From contig CM037830.1 of assembly GCA_021234535.1 (NCBI GenBank), positions 34,135,405 to 34,199,404 on the forward strand: a stretch of 64,000 bases of DNA. The letters are read 5' to 3'. Shown here one piece after another: positions 32,901 through 47,900 of this stretch. Below the pieces are notes generated by a model. That model saw nothing but the letters and a program-made list of their open reading frames with translations, was not told the DNA's origin and searched no databases. Origin of the DNA: Stichopus chloronotus. Taxonomy: Eukaryota > Echinodermata > Holothuroidea > Aspidochirotida > Stichopodidae. Numbering within the stretch: position 1 is the first letter of the stretch; every line of letters begins with the position of its first letter. A program made the translations under genes and the position numbers.

Positions 32901-35900
32901 AGATCTGTCCAAACTTCCCTTCTTTGGCATCACAAACACACATACACACACACACACACACGCACGTGACTACAGAGGTTACCACTTCATCTAAAGCAAT
33001 AACCAACATTTCAGAGCTGAAATACAACAACAGTGATGCTGGTGGCAGTTGACTTGTCTAAAAACACATAATGGATGATTTCAGTACATGGGGCAGGTAA
33101 ATACTGAACACATTATTTGTTACTCACTGGTGTTGATTGCATTCTCCGTCGTTTGGATGTAGTGGGGCACAGCAATACCCAGGAAGAGAGACACGCCCAA
33201 GATGAAGAGGTTGCGAGATGAATTCAGGTTGATGAACTGGAGATTCGAGAAGCCGACAGCTCCGACCATACCTGATGAAACAAAAGCAAAAGATTATATA
33301 CAGAAACAAAGGTAGAATATGATGCTCTTTCCCATTTGAGAAGTCTTAAAAAGCGTCAGGTGTGGGGTAGAGATAGAAATGTACAATGTAAAAGGAAGAA
33401 AATGGAAACATGCTTTTTCTCATCTTGTGTTTTCAATGGATCCCACTTTGTGTCATTGCTTGCATCACACCAAGCAATTTCCAGTCTTACTAAGGAAGAC
33501 AAGATGCACAAACCTGTAGCATTAGATTTTAACTTTGACAAAATTGTGATAAAGTAATACCAATTGAAAGGCAGCCAGATTTTTGCCATAGCAAAAAATT
33601 AAATATTCACAAGTTGAGCAGCACCGCATTCCACACGAGGGACTTCGGGCCACTTACCAAATGTAACAGCAAGGACCCCACCGATGACTGGTTCTGGGAT
33701 GGTAGAGAAGATTGCATTAAGTTTACCAAACAGGCCAACCACAATCAGACACGCACCGCAAGCTTGTATGACCACCCTGCTGCCAACCTAGATGGAAAAG
33801 TCAAGAATGTGGGAGGAAAAAGACATGGAGCAACATCAGTTTCTAAAGAGATGCAGAGAAAAAAACATTCAGGCAGAAAGGAGCCCCACAGGTGTCGCCA
33901 ATTTTAAGGTATGTCAACTATAGGTCCCATCAACACGTGAGTTGCTATGGTGACACAACTCACAATCTTGAATGCCTATACTTTAAGACTACAGGCTTCA
34001 TTGTAGATTCAATCAGTTTGAAATTTTTTCAGACAACAAATGCTCACATCATACTGCACTTTTTTAAAAGTGATATGGATTTGGAAGATATGAGAATGAA
34101 AACTGAAGACAAATTTTCAGTAGGATGCCAATTTCAATAAGTGCTTGAATAACTATGTGACATCAAACTGTGTCTGTTTTATAATGTGGCAGAATTATTG
34201 ACATGGCTCTTTGTTGAGCCTTCATCAACATATTTATTCACTGCAGGCTGGCAGTGCAGCTACGAAATAGCCTGGCAGTCCCTTAAAAAAGAAATTGACT
34301 TTCATATGATCAAAATTGACAGAGGGCAAGTAAAGTAAGTTGTAATTAATCCTCAATGAATTTTCAGCCACCACCTTTTTTAGTTAAGTGATTTACTCCT
34401 GATTTCAAGATCTGCAGGCTTACCTTTGTCAAACCAATTGCACCAATGTTTTCACTGTACGAAGTGGTTCCGTTCCCTGTTCCCCAGAGGCCCGCCAAGA
34501 GGCATCCTATACCTTCCATTGTGATGCCCCGATTCACGGCATGGGCAGGCGGAGGAGGTGCACCGCTGAGACGGGCACAGGCATAATAATCGCCAATGGA
34601 CTCGATCATCGATGCAATCACGCCAGCCAACATCCCCAGAAAGCCTGCCAGGGTGACCGTTGGAACACCCCATTGTCCTGAGAGGGACGACAAAACACTG
34701 CAGATTACACTCAGACAGACAGTGAAATGACCATCGTCAGACATACAGCATTACATGCTGACACACTTACCCCGTGCTGCATGTTGATCACAAAGCAGTG
34801 ATTTTCATGAATGGAAATTTGGCAAATATCAAAGTGGATACGGGGAAAAATGGGTTTTTCCATGAAGAAGACATTTTCCTCACAGGAAAATGAGAGACTC
34901 ATTGTGGGTAATGCACCATATTCTTATTTTTCTATTAGATAGAACACTTGTTGTACAATCATGCTAATGTCATGTACATAAACTCTTCTGGTGACAATGT
35001 GTTTTATTGTGTAAGTCATTGCTAACCAACCATAACCTGGCTAACAAGGTGAGTACATGGAGAGACCATGAAAGAAGTGACCTGCCATGGCTTGCTATAG
35101 CCTTGTTCACAACAAGTGGTCAGACTTCAAAGGATGTCAAAGACAGAGACAGTTCCGCCTCATTGGAACTCATCTTTGAAAATGAACTACTTACGCTAAG
35201 AGGATTTCAGGAGTTTGTAATTTAAACATAGACTATGAATTGAAATGCAGATTATACGGGCGTAGCAAATGTCCCTTTGAGGTCTGCGATGAGAACATTG
35301 CAAAGTGATTAGTGAGAAGAATTAACAAACCGTTAGACGACTTCACTCGCAGCATGCGCCACAAGTGAGATTAATGGAGAAGTATGATCCTAGCTTAAGA
35401 GGATGGTACCGCAGAGGACGTGACAGTCTTCCCTCCTTACCTGGATACGGGAAAATGAACCAGGGTGAATTCTTCAATGCATCAGAGTTGATATCAGTCC
35501 TGGCTTTGTATCCGTAGGCATCTGGGTCATCAGGAAAGACATCGAAGGCAGTGAGGATCGCGCAGAATATCCATGCGATGACGATGGAAATGATGATCTT
35601 AAGGAGAGACACGGCATTAAATACAAATTGGATGATGGATGAACTAGATATCGCATTTGAAGTGCTTTTGTACTGATTTAAGATTTATCACATAATTGTT
35701 TCGATTGCTGACGCTTCCTCAACAGAAATAAACGTAACTATTACCGAGAAAGAAAGCGTGTATATACACACATATGATGTGCTGATGCTTTGTCAAGTTG
35801 GCAGGTGAGGGCCTAGAGGATCTTTACCCTCACTGTTACTGGTTGCACAAATTGAGGTCTTGGTTCTACTAAATCTATGGCCACTGCAACCACAAACCTG

Positions 35901-38900
35901 TGCTGAGTAAGAGCAGTTTACAACAAACTGCAATGGATATCCTTTACAGCAAACTCAAACTGTCTCAGGTTTGCTCATCTCTACTCAAAACAAAAATGTT
36001 GGCATTCTCCTAACTTAATCACATTCCTTACTTATCTCTCCCATAAATTTTCTGCGTTTTCAAATAACGTCGCTCCAAATTTGTTGATCTGCTTCACCAA
36101 ATCATTTGGCTGTCATTGACAGTAGTAGCAGCACTACGGTAGTTGCATTAAGATTACCATGGAGATGTACTGTCTATTCATTCCATTGAATCAAATTTTC
36201 TTTTACCAATAAAATGACAAAAACTATTTAAGGATGTGTGTCAAACCTTGCAAAAACTGTTTTTATGCTTGGACACATTTCCCCCAGTGATTGGATAAAC
36301 TAATCAATCTGACAATATTTACTGCAATCTCCTTGCCTAACATTCAAATGACACTGTAGTCAGTAGACTACTGCTTTCAGGTTGTGCTTGGAATTTCAAA
36401 TCACTGCAAATAAAAAAGTGGAAGTCACTTTCACTCAAATTAGTTCTGTGGTTTCCACTCAATTGGTTCATTGGACACTGTTAATTCCACACACAAAATC
36501 AACTTTGTTATCTGTCCATTCACTTGATAGCGAATGCTGGTAAGGGCTCATATGTGCTGGTTTAAGTTCTTCTGGAATTGTAGAAGGTTCACATGAATTA
36601 CATGTATACCATGTATTCTGTGAGAAGACCTTGAAAACAAATTATTACAACTCAGCCTATCTGCAAATGAATGTACCCTTCACTAAGTAACATGTTTACA
36701 TCACTATCCATCTTTGTAATGCTAGACTGCACACAAAAAGTAGCATATCTAAGTGTAGCTCTTGCATTCTCATTGCAATTAGGGTGTTTGTCAGTAGCCT
36801 GCCGAGATGTACTTCAAATCGTGGCGGTACTACCTACATATTTTTGATTGTTTGTTACAGCCATAAGCAGCTACTATTCAGCATTAAGGAACACCTTCAC
36901 TGGACAGATTGCCTCCTAACTAAAGTGATGCAATATTTTCCCAAGGCCTTTAAAGGCTCTTCATTGACTCGACAAGCATTTCTACCATGCATTATCTAAT
37001 TATGAAAAAAAGGGTGTAAAGGGAAGTGACTGGCATTTCCAGGTATGGTTATTCTTGCTGTTAGAGGCTGATGGCAACAGTTTGCCATTGGAGCTCATGG
37101 TACAAATAAGTTTTAGACACAAAAAAAAATACAAAAATATATAAATATCATTCACAGCAGAAGTTACATGGTGCTTGTTATGACTAAACCAATTCCTACA
37201 TGGTGTGAGGTAAGTCTTTTATCACTGAAGCCAACACTGTGTTACATTAGACTATACCAATGTCATACTAGGATCGAGTTCCCTAAAAAACTGAAAAAAA
37301 TAAACCAAGGAAAACACGAAAATATAAATTGTACATAACCAATTCATGCTCAAAAAGGAGCGGTGTTTGTAGACAATTTGTACGCTGCACCAAAGGTGTA
37401 CATTCTGAGACATTATTAGGCATTCCCTGGGAAGCATTACTTCCCTCATAAATGCATAACTCTGATACAGAGGATTAAATTAAATTGACGCATTTTGAGG
37501 AAAGTCAATGGTACATGTTATGTTTAATACTTTGACTGCATCGTAGATAAGTGTTAAAGGTTTCTGTTGGTGGCTGGAAACATTAGGATGGTGGTACAGC
37601 ATACACCTTCCATGGTGCTTAAAGTTTCAATCTTCACAATGGCGAGGTGAACTCAGCACTAAATAAAGTAACTGGATTAAACAACCTAGACAACTGGACA
37701 ACCTTCTTGATCTAACATATACTGCATCATAATGTAGCAACTGTACAAAAATTCACTGTAGGTACTGCTGATATAAAACATGTTGGAACGACATAACAAT
37801 TCCGGCAAAATACAAGCCATGCATACCAGGCTTATACAAACTTTCCAAAACAAAAAGTTCACAAGCGCATTTCTGCTTTTTGTGCATTTTCACCAGCGGC
37901 AGTGGGTTCACAAAGGAAACTATTTACTTTTCCCTTGGATGAGCCCAGGGGTCAGTGATTTACTCCACAGGCCCAACTGGATCAGACTAATGGACGACTG
38001 TGGAGCACCTATAATCAAATCGCATTGCTAGGTATCATAAAAACCTTTCTGAGGACAAAACCTACCGGAAACAGCGTAAATATAGGAAATTTCCTTCCCC
38101 CTGGTAATGGTAGCTGCACGTTGTTCAGCAACTGAGAGAACACAGTGATCAATGCAAAAGTTCTGAGTGGAAGACAAGGAGGAAATAACAAAATTATTTG
38201 TAACAATCACCATAAAAATGAACAATCACCATAAAAATGAATTCAAAACAGGTTTGCAATGGATTCAGTACAATGGAATGGCCCCAAATTGTGCCAAAAA
38301 ATGTGTTGAGTGAGTCCAGCTTACACTGGTGAATTGAAATATTGCTCTAATTAAAACTTTGTCATGGAGTACCCTCAGATGTAATATGTCTCTATATATT
38401 TTCTTCCTTTGGTGAAGAATGCCAGCGTATCTCATCACACAGTCTGCACGCATACCAATGTGAGGGATGATATAGTGTGAACGAATTGATAAGCAGTTTT
38501 CACTAATCAATGTTTGTACTGGTTAGCAGTCAACCCATTTCAATAAGCACATGTTTACAAACATTGCTTGTGAATAAGTTGAAAACTTAGCTCACTCTAA
38601 TATGTTCCAATAGCAAATTTGTGGCTTTGAATTCAAACAATTTAAAAGAAAATTCAACTTTTCAGGCAAAACAAGAGAAAACATCCATTGGCGACTAATG
38701 CGAAGTTTGCTTGAAATTGAATCGCTACTGGACTTTCATGAGCTGTTAATTGAGATGCAGACGCGTTATCTTGTCCCTTGCAAGTTGCTATGGTGATTTC
38801 AACAAAACTTACAACCACTTCTTAAACACCATGAGTCTGCTGCATAGCAACAACCAATTTTAGCCATGTCAGCACCATGTTTAGATGATGATGCGTTAGT

Positions 38901-41900
38901 AGCGTAATATGAAAAAGAATGGGTGATGTGTGCAAAAATACTGACAAGAATTGGGACAATTTACACTTTTTCCTCTTAAAATCATCCATTTAATCAAACC
39001 ATCACTTTCTTTCTCAGGCCCGAAATGGGCAACTCTTTTTCTCGGTAACCAAAAGTAATTTTCGCTAACTTTGAAAGAAAATGGTCCAGTTAAGAAAAAT
39101 AAAGCATTTCTATGGAATAATGAGAAACCGTCATGGTGGGAGTCTCTAGACTGAAACACTCACAGAAATCCAATCCCCCATTGGGAGGACATTTGCTGTT
39201 CGGCTACTCCGAAGAGGGTGATGCCTATAAGGCCGATGGTGGGGGCAATCGTGAGTGGGCCGATGAATCGAAGCAGGATGCCGATAGCACCGGTAAGTCC
39301 CAACACGATCTGGACCAGCGACGACAAGATGATCGCACCTTGAAGCTGCAGGGTAGGTAAGTGAAAAGCCCTCAATTAATACTGAAGTGAAATTACATGC
39401 CAAGTCGTCACTTTTTCCCCAAGGGGTTAGCACACGTGGAAAATCTGTACCTTTAAAGAAACAAACCTTTCAGTATAGGAAAAGATAATCAGCACCCAGA
39501 CTGTATCAAGAGTTGACAGATACAAGTTAACAAGTACAACTGAACAAGGTTCTAAGGTCTCTTACACCCTATTCCTAGGATCAAATTTGGCCAAAAACCC
39601 TCTTTGAAAAGAACATTCCATTCACGAGTGAAGGGGATATTAAATAAAAGAGAAAAAATTATTCACTGCAGATATTCCACACCCAATGGCAATGTCTTGA
39701 TCCTACCTCCAGATATTGCTGTTTGAAGGAAAACTTCTCAGGTCCAGAACGCTTTCCAGTTGCATCAAGGTTAACACCACCAACTTATTGCAAGAAGTCT
39801 GTTTGTTTTTTTTAATGAAGCACATTTAAACTTGAAATTTGACACTAGAAAATATTAAGATTGGGTATACTGCAGATTTACCTTAAAAGTTACATCTGTT
39901 TTACTGTAACAAGTGTTTCTTTTGAAACAGTCACAACTTACAAAGAAATACAAAAGGATATTTAAGTAGTTGTACCTGTGTGAAAACATAAATTCCATAG
40001 TACAATGTATACTATTTTAGAATAGGTACTTTCTGAACAATCCCTTATTTCAAAAGGAAGATTCTATTTAGGTACGGTTTTCACACGTAAAGAGACAGAG
40101 GTATTCTTAATTTTTAAGAAAATATCAATTTCCTTTGGTGACAAATCTTTTCCAAACTTACATCTCTTATTCTTCCATGCCAAAACTCCTCAGCTTCTTG
40201 TTCTTCTTCAATGGTTGCATTGGCTGCAAAAAATAATAACATTAGAAAAAAGAGTAAAAAAGAATACAAAACTAATGATAGAAATGAAAATGTTTCCATT
40301 CTGGTGCACTTTAATCGATTTCTACATCCTGTGTGCTGATGGACAATGGCGCCGCCTCACGCAGAGGCTACAAAAAGAGACACAACAGTATCACTACAAT
40401 GGCACCTTAAAGTATGGAAAAAGAGAGGGTGGGGGAGCTGGGCATTTAAGTAAGAAAGAATTACATGTAAGAGGCTATTCTGTCTTGAACAGTTCACAGA
40501 GATCATTCTGGAAGGCATGTGCATTTTGTCGTTATATATACTAGAATGTTATATTCAATCATTAGTCTGTTTATGTCCATTGATTCAGAATAGGCAGTAT
40601 GAAAATTTGTCAAAAAAAGACATCACATGCACATAAAAACTTGGTATTTACGAAGTATCTGTCATAAAAAAAAACAGAGTCTGAGTCAGAGGACTGTGAT
40701 TCCTTGCCAGTATCTCCCTTTTTTTCCAAACACATATATACAAGCACTTTAAACAAAAGCCACCACGGGAGAAGGAAAGCCACCATAGCAAAACGAAAAA
40801 CAGAACACAATAATGTAAACCACCGATGTAAGCCACATATGAAAATTGTGCTAATGATATATCTGTTACTAAACCAAGGTAGTAAAGTTGACAGAAAGTT
40901 CCTGACACCAAAGTGCGGTTAAAAGTCTGAAAGAGGCAACCTAAAAAATATTTCCCTGCTTTAAGGTAGTTCCCTTGGGAAAAGGTGACTAAAACAAAGT
41001 ACTTTGCTAACCCTTGACTGGGAGTTGCTGGTAAATAAGTGGCTGATAAATCTTAAAACCTATGTTATGTGATATTAAATGATTCATTTGAAAGGGTTAA
41101 AAAAGTAACAGGGCTTTCAATAGCTTGTTGAAGAAAATGAGATCAAATTCGGTTTAGCAACATTCATCTGCCATGAAACATCTACTTCTTGGCAAGGAGC
41201 AAAGGGGCAATCTGGGCAGATGGGAATGATCCATCCTATTACATTTCAGTGATGAGGAGATGTGACACTTCACTTCCCCAAAATATTACACAACTGTTAA
41301 ACAAGTAGGTCCACAACTGTCGGCTTTTTGCTATAAATACACATCTGTAAGATCATTAACTCTGTGATTTTAGCATTTGACTAAATATGAAAATAAGATT
41401 TTCTCCCATAGGCAATTCAAATAACAGAGATCATCTACTCAACAACTCCTACCAATTTTGAGTTTAAAATGCTAGTTACATTCAGATGTTGAGAGATCAT
41501 TTCTTCATACTTTAACCTCTGGTGACCTCAGATGACCTTGAGCCTCCATGAAAAATGATAGATATCATCTACCTACAGTGGACTACCAACACAACACCTC
41601 TGAAGTTCAAGTACCTTTACCTTTCCTTAAGATACTGTGTTTACATGGTTTTAAAACTATGTCTTCTATTGACCTCACATGACATCTGACCTCTATAAAA
41701 AATTACAGACATTATTAAGTGCTACCAACAGTAACACTCAGAACTTCCAGCAACATTCCATTACTGAGATAGATATGTCCCTTTTACTGTTTTTTATACT
41801 TCAAGCACCTTTCCCATCTTGAGATATTGTGTTTACAAGATATTAAAACTATGAACTCTACTGACCTCACGTGACCTTTCACCCCCATACAAAATGCCAG

Positions 41901-44900
41901 ACATCATCTACTCATCAAGTGTTACCAGTGATATGAGATGAAGTTCCAACAACATTCCATTGCTGACAAATCCCCTTAATAGGTTTTCATATTTCATGCT
42001 CTGGTGACCTCAAATGACTTTTCACTTCCATGAAAAATGATAGGGATCGTCTACTCACGATGGACTACCTCCATACCAACTTTGAGGTTCGAGCACATTT
42101 CCCTTCTTGAGATATGGTGTTTACAAGCCAGGGCATCACATACACTCACACACGCCATCACCATCGCATAGATTCCTTGCCTGCCAGGCTGCCTCCCTCA
42201 AGGAATAAAAAACTGCATTTATGTTTTTGCAATAAAATAAATTTCAAGCTCCTGCACTTTACATTTTGTGTAATGTACCCCTATAATGATTCCAGAGTCT
42301 GGCATGGTCTGCATTAAGCAAGACGTTTAGGGGAGGAGGATACCGGATGATTCTCTTTATAGAAACCCCCCTAAAAAGGGGTGGGTACACTCAGTGTTAA
42401 ATACAACTGGTGACAAAATGGGTTTCAAACACTCACTGCCATCTGAAAACCTGAACAAGAATCCTGTTGGACATTCACAGTCAGCTTAAATTGATTCATT
42501 CTGCACACAATAAACATATGCAATGCCTTTGAGTAGCAGTTCCCAGTCAGAAGTTGCAACTGCAGTAAAGTATTGATGTGATAGCCTATACTGATATTTC
42601 TATTTGTATGGAATAACTGCACATAGATTGCTTCACTACCCATTAACAGTACAATACTACAGCATTTGAGGTACACTGATTCACCACTGTGAGGGTTGTT
42701 CAAAATTTTAGAGTATCTACCAGATGTTAAAAAAAAAGATAGAATTGTCTTCATAACATGAAAGAAAATACACAAACCAGAATTAAAGGGAATGCATGGT
42801 CCTCTAACATTCAAAATGGCAAAGGTTGGTAACAAGAATGTAAAGGTGCCGCCTTGAACGATCGGTAGTCTGCGGGGTAGAAAATCGAAGATACAAAATT
42901 CACATTGAAAATTATCTCATCCATTTACTTGCAATAAAGAATACGCAACAGGCAGAATAACTAGCGGACAAAAAGGGAAAAAAAATACTGCAAAGAAAAA
43001 TTCTTCCCCCCCCCAAGGTGCAGAATGATTTCCTACAGTACTGAAAACATTGAGATCTGCTGCTACATATATCTTGCAAAGTTTAGTTTGTTCTACAAGG
43101 TTGATTGATCGTCGTATTGATTACCTCATCTGTTCTTGATAACTCTAGTGTACAGTAAATGTCACTTAATTTACAGTATACTCCTTGCATCATGCACTTG
43201 TGTACAGAGAATGGAACTATTATATATGTGTAGAGTATATTTTTAGTGTGCAAGTCAATGGAACTGTGGACCCATGGTGCGATACAGGGAAATATATATA
43301 CTATTATAATAGTATACACAGATATGTATATCACCCTGGATCACACCTTTAGGTCCACAGTTCCAATGACTTACGCACTAAAAAATGTGAACTTTCACTT
43401 TGCATAACCTTTAAATCTGTAAGTGAAGAAATTCCTCAATCTCCTGGACAGGCACTTCCCAAAATGGGGCAAACTACATAAAATTTTCAACAGGCACAAC
43501 GTTTAAGTGCTAAGCTACGGTTGTATGAAAAACATGCGCAGAATCATAAAAACGCATGGCGACAGGATCATTGGACGGCCAGTTAACAAAGACGCTGAGT
43601 AAAGGGAATGCAACTGTGGGAGAAAGGAGGAATGTCCCCTTTACAGAGAGTGCCTGTCCAGAGAAATTGTATGCAAAGCAACCGTCCAAACAAAGAAAAG
43701 CTTGGTACAGTATCATGCGTGGGATTAGTTGGGGGGACCTTTAAGAAAAGATATAACCACCACAAGAAATCAATCAGACATAGAAAATAAGAAAATGAAA
43801 CAGAATTATCTAAACACATTTGGGGGATGGAAGACAATGGGATCAAGTTTTCCACAAACTGGGAGATTGAGAGGCAGTCTAACTGCCACATAAGAAGATC
43901 AGGCCAATGCATCTATGCCTCGAAGAGAAAATGGAATTACTGCTACTAAGGGATGGGCTCAACAAAAGAGCTGAAATAGTCAGCAAGTGCAGACATGGTG
44001 AAAAACCACCGAACTGCAAAAAAGAAAAATCAGTCACCTGATGATCACACCAAAGTTCCATTGCTACGTGCAAAGAGTGACCGTAAACTAGTGACATTTG
44101 TAGAGAGTTCTTAAGCATAGACTGATGACAATGAGATGAGATTACTAAAACAACCAATCACCTTTAACTGGTACCCTTGCTCGGCATTCAAACTGACCTT
44201 TGACCTACACCGACCTGTTTACTGTGATTTCCTACTGTGCCAGTAGGCAGGCTGCCAGGCACACAATGATATGTTTTTCATATTCCATTCAATTTTTTCT
44301 CTTAAGTTTCTTGAATAATTTAAACTTCAATACTGCAATCTTACACAAGGATAGTAAATTCATTACTCGTGCAGACACAAACAAAAACACACGTTTGTCA
44401 ACACACATACTTTTGTAGTACCTACTGCACCAGAGTCCAGCAGAGAAATAGCATCAAGGTTTCTGGCTACAATTCAAACTTTTTGTGGTTTACTTGTCAG
44501 TAGGATTACCTTTGTCAGTAACCTCTCCCAGTCTCTGTTACAAAATACACATAATTGTAAAACAAATAATTCACACTAGTCAAAGCTGGTTTACAAGCAG
44601 TTCAAAAGTGGCATCGCTATCAAATTCAGTCAAGCAGATATTGTTGTTCAACTCCCAGACATATGAAGTCAATGCCCTCCAGAGCTCTTTAAATATCAAC
44701 TTCAGCTAAAGAACAAGTGGATCAAAAGACTAACCTCAACTTGCTGAGGAAAGAACAAAAACTCTTTTGTGTTCCTTCCATGGCTTTTAGTTTTTAGTTT
44801 TTTTTTGACAAATTTTATGAAGCTGTGTCACAATATTTGCATTGACTTTATTTTAAGAAGACCAGTTTATTTTTTTCTCCCATTCTTTCATCCAATCAAA

Positions 44901-47900
44901 CAAATGGAAACCTTGGGTGGGAGTAGGAGGCTATTAGCAAATAGAGGTGGAACCACTGAAGCTAAGTCATTATGAGGAAATGATAAGAACAATCATTGAA
45001 TCTAGCCACTGCAGGATGGCGCCTTTAAGTGACCCAAAGAGTGATAATAACACAGCTTTGTCCAGTTCATCAAATATTTGCTTGCACAGATCACTTTATG
45101 GTTCAGTGGTATATTACCTCGTGGAATTTCTGAACTTGGAGGTAGTTATATCAACAGATGTGACTAGCAAGGAAAATTACACCTCTTACTGCAATAAATC
45201 CCCTGTCAACTTTAACTGCCACAGTCACACAAAGTGCAAGCCCTCAAAAGTCTCAAACTTTTTTGAGACTTCTTCTCGAATGTTTGGGTGTTTCGGGGCA
45301 AATAAACTGTAGAAACATCCTCACATAACTAAGTACCACATCAATCTTAACACGTCAGGAATGAGATTAGCATCTGACATAAAGTGATGGTCCAGACTTA
45401 GTTCTTACTTCCAGCAACCTTTACCCCTAACCCACATCACATCCAGTTGAGTTGCTGCCTCACTTGGCCCCAATTCAGTTTATGCTTCAAGGAGGTGCCA
45501 GTGACACTGTATGGTTGAGTAACTCTTCAGAACAAATACTGTACCTGACGCCGAACGTCGACTGGAGTAGTGTCACGAGACCAGAGACGAAGAAGATGGT
45601 TGCAATGAGGTGGGTCAGGGCCTCTGAAGTGTGGACGCACAGAGGACCAGAGAGAATAAGGGGTACAGCTATAACTCCACTGAACATCAAAAGGAAATGC
45701 TGAAATAGAGAAGAAATGTGAGCAATTCTGCAAAACAGAAAAACATGAGCAATTTCTGTATAACTGAAAATCCACTGAACATCAAAAGGAAATGCTGAAA
45801 TGAAGAAAAATGTGAGCAATTCATTATAACTGAAAAATGCTGTGCAAATGTTACTAATTTGTTGCTGCTCACTTAGTCTACAGAACTTTCCTTGTTCACG
45901 TTCTCTGAAGTGAATAAAAGACTAACAATGCAAATTGATTCAATGATTTTTGCGGGGAGGAATTCTATTTTTGGCTGCCCTTGTGGAATGAACTTATTTG
46001 ATACCGTAACAAACTCTCCAGAGAAACTTGACCAGGATCAGCGTCAATTAAACTTTAATATATATCTGTTATCTCCTAACCTGTGACTATAATGAGTATA
46101 GAGACTAATTGTGAGCGCAGTTACTGTACATACTGTCCACACAACTACTGCAAGTCTCATTACCGTGCCAGAAACCATTAAACTTTACAAACTCCTGTAC
46201 CATCACGCTAACCCAATGTGGACTAGTACTTTTTATCAAAAGTGCTAGATGCTGCTTGCTGGAGAGATTTCCCATAGTTATTTTATCGGAAACAAAGATA
46301 CATAACTTTGAAGCAAACGTATCGTAACTATTGTACATCTGCATGTATATATGCTACCTTGTGTGCATGTTTTACGTACACACATGTGCATACTTTGCAT
46401 GGAAGATACCTGTAATCCCAATCCTATCGTTGTGTACCATGGCGGTATGTCTTCCACAACGTACTGCAGGTCGTTGTGCGCATCCTTACTCTTAGCAGGG
46501 GTAGCCTTTGCTTGTTGATTACTTTTGCCGTTTGCATCCTTGTTGGTCGACAGAGGTTCCTGTTCCAGCATGTGCTCGTAGCCTTTATTCTGAAATAAAG
46601 AAAGAATGATATGGCTGGTAGTCATGTCATTTTGAGATTCAGCGAATCAATGCTGTCACACTTACCCAAAGGTGAGGAGCAACCCTGAATAAAGTCCTGC
46701 TTATGGTCATACCTTTTGTGTCCCAGACCAGTTTAATTCAATTGCAACACACCATTTTCACAAAATGTCACTTAAATTTTCTTTCAAATTCTGTTCAAGC
46801 AGTAAGTTGTTTAATATTTGGAGAATGGCATTGATTTGTAATAAAATCAGAACAAAAATAGGATGGTCAGAAGGGGCAACATACAGACCAGAAAGGATGA
46901 ATGAAGATGTAATAAATATAATTTGCTCACTGAACTACATTCACTATGATTTTGCTTCTTTTAAAACTTTCTTTCCTGCTAGATGTTACTATTTCAAGTG
47001 ATGAAAAACCAAGCAGTGAGTTTTATTTAAACAAGTTGACCACAAATCTTTCATTGTCTTTACGTAGATATCTGCCATGTACGCAGTACACCCAGATGCA
47101 TAACGTTTACTTTTAGGGTGATATCTACATTCCATATAAATACAGGTTACACCTGTGTTTATTTTCCACTAGGGAACGAGCCTGTAGACTTTACAAGACG
47201 TCTGCAAATTGTACTGTACATTCAACATAATATGCAACCAATGTAAATTAACAAACTTTGAATTTTCATAAGGAGTAAACACAAGCATAAACTTGGTGTC
47301 TGACCCATGAGTGAGTGCTTCTTTGCAAACTCTCCAGTCTTTCAAGTACATTACATGATGGTTTTTGTAAACAGTGATGGGTGTAAATGTATAAAGCATG
47401 AAGAAACTTCACCAGCGATGTTATAAGCTGAACGCTATTTCTTTACAACTTTATGGCCATACTATTTTATGACCACATACTGTAGCACCACTATAGTAAC
47501 ATACTGGAGGCAATCACCAGTTCTTTTCTTAACCCTCACCCTGTTACTATTTTGAGTATACTTTGCTTTAGTCTAAAAATTGTCGAAAATTACCAGGGTT
47601 TGGACTGCTAAAATTTGGGTGATACAGGCAATACAATGTAGACAGCGATGAAGACTACATATAGACCTACGATGTAGGTTACATGTTGCTGCGTCGCGTT
47701 GTTACATCTGTATCCGATCAGTAGGCTCTTCGTGTGTTAGGACAACTTCCATGGAAATGCGGCTTTGAGAGACGTATTTCCATTTTGTTCCAATTTCACA
47801 CGAAATGTTGGGTTATGTTGTTCCTGCTAATTCATCTTACTGCGATGCGGGTCGATGTTGGGCCAACCAGATTCTTACTGAATAAAATTAAACAGCATCG

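Noticed and set aside
34364..34744. Treating the 126-codon minus-strand ORF as a complete gene
   Set aside because: Only 34677-34424 is coding (exon 9); the ends of the ORF run into the two introns past clear splice sites.
39670..39790. Exon-like minus-strand stretch with a GAG|GTAGGA donor between SLC23 exons 5 and 6
   Set aside because: The family joins exon 5 (GRIRD) directly to exon 6 (LQGAI), phases already agree, and no good acceptor precedes it.
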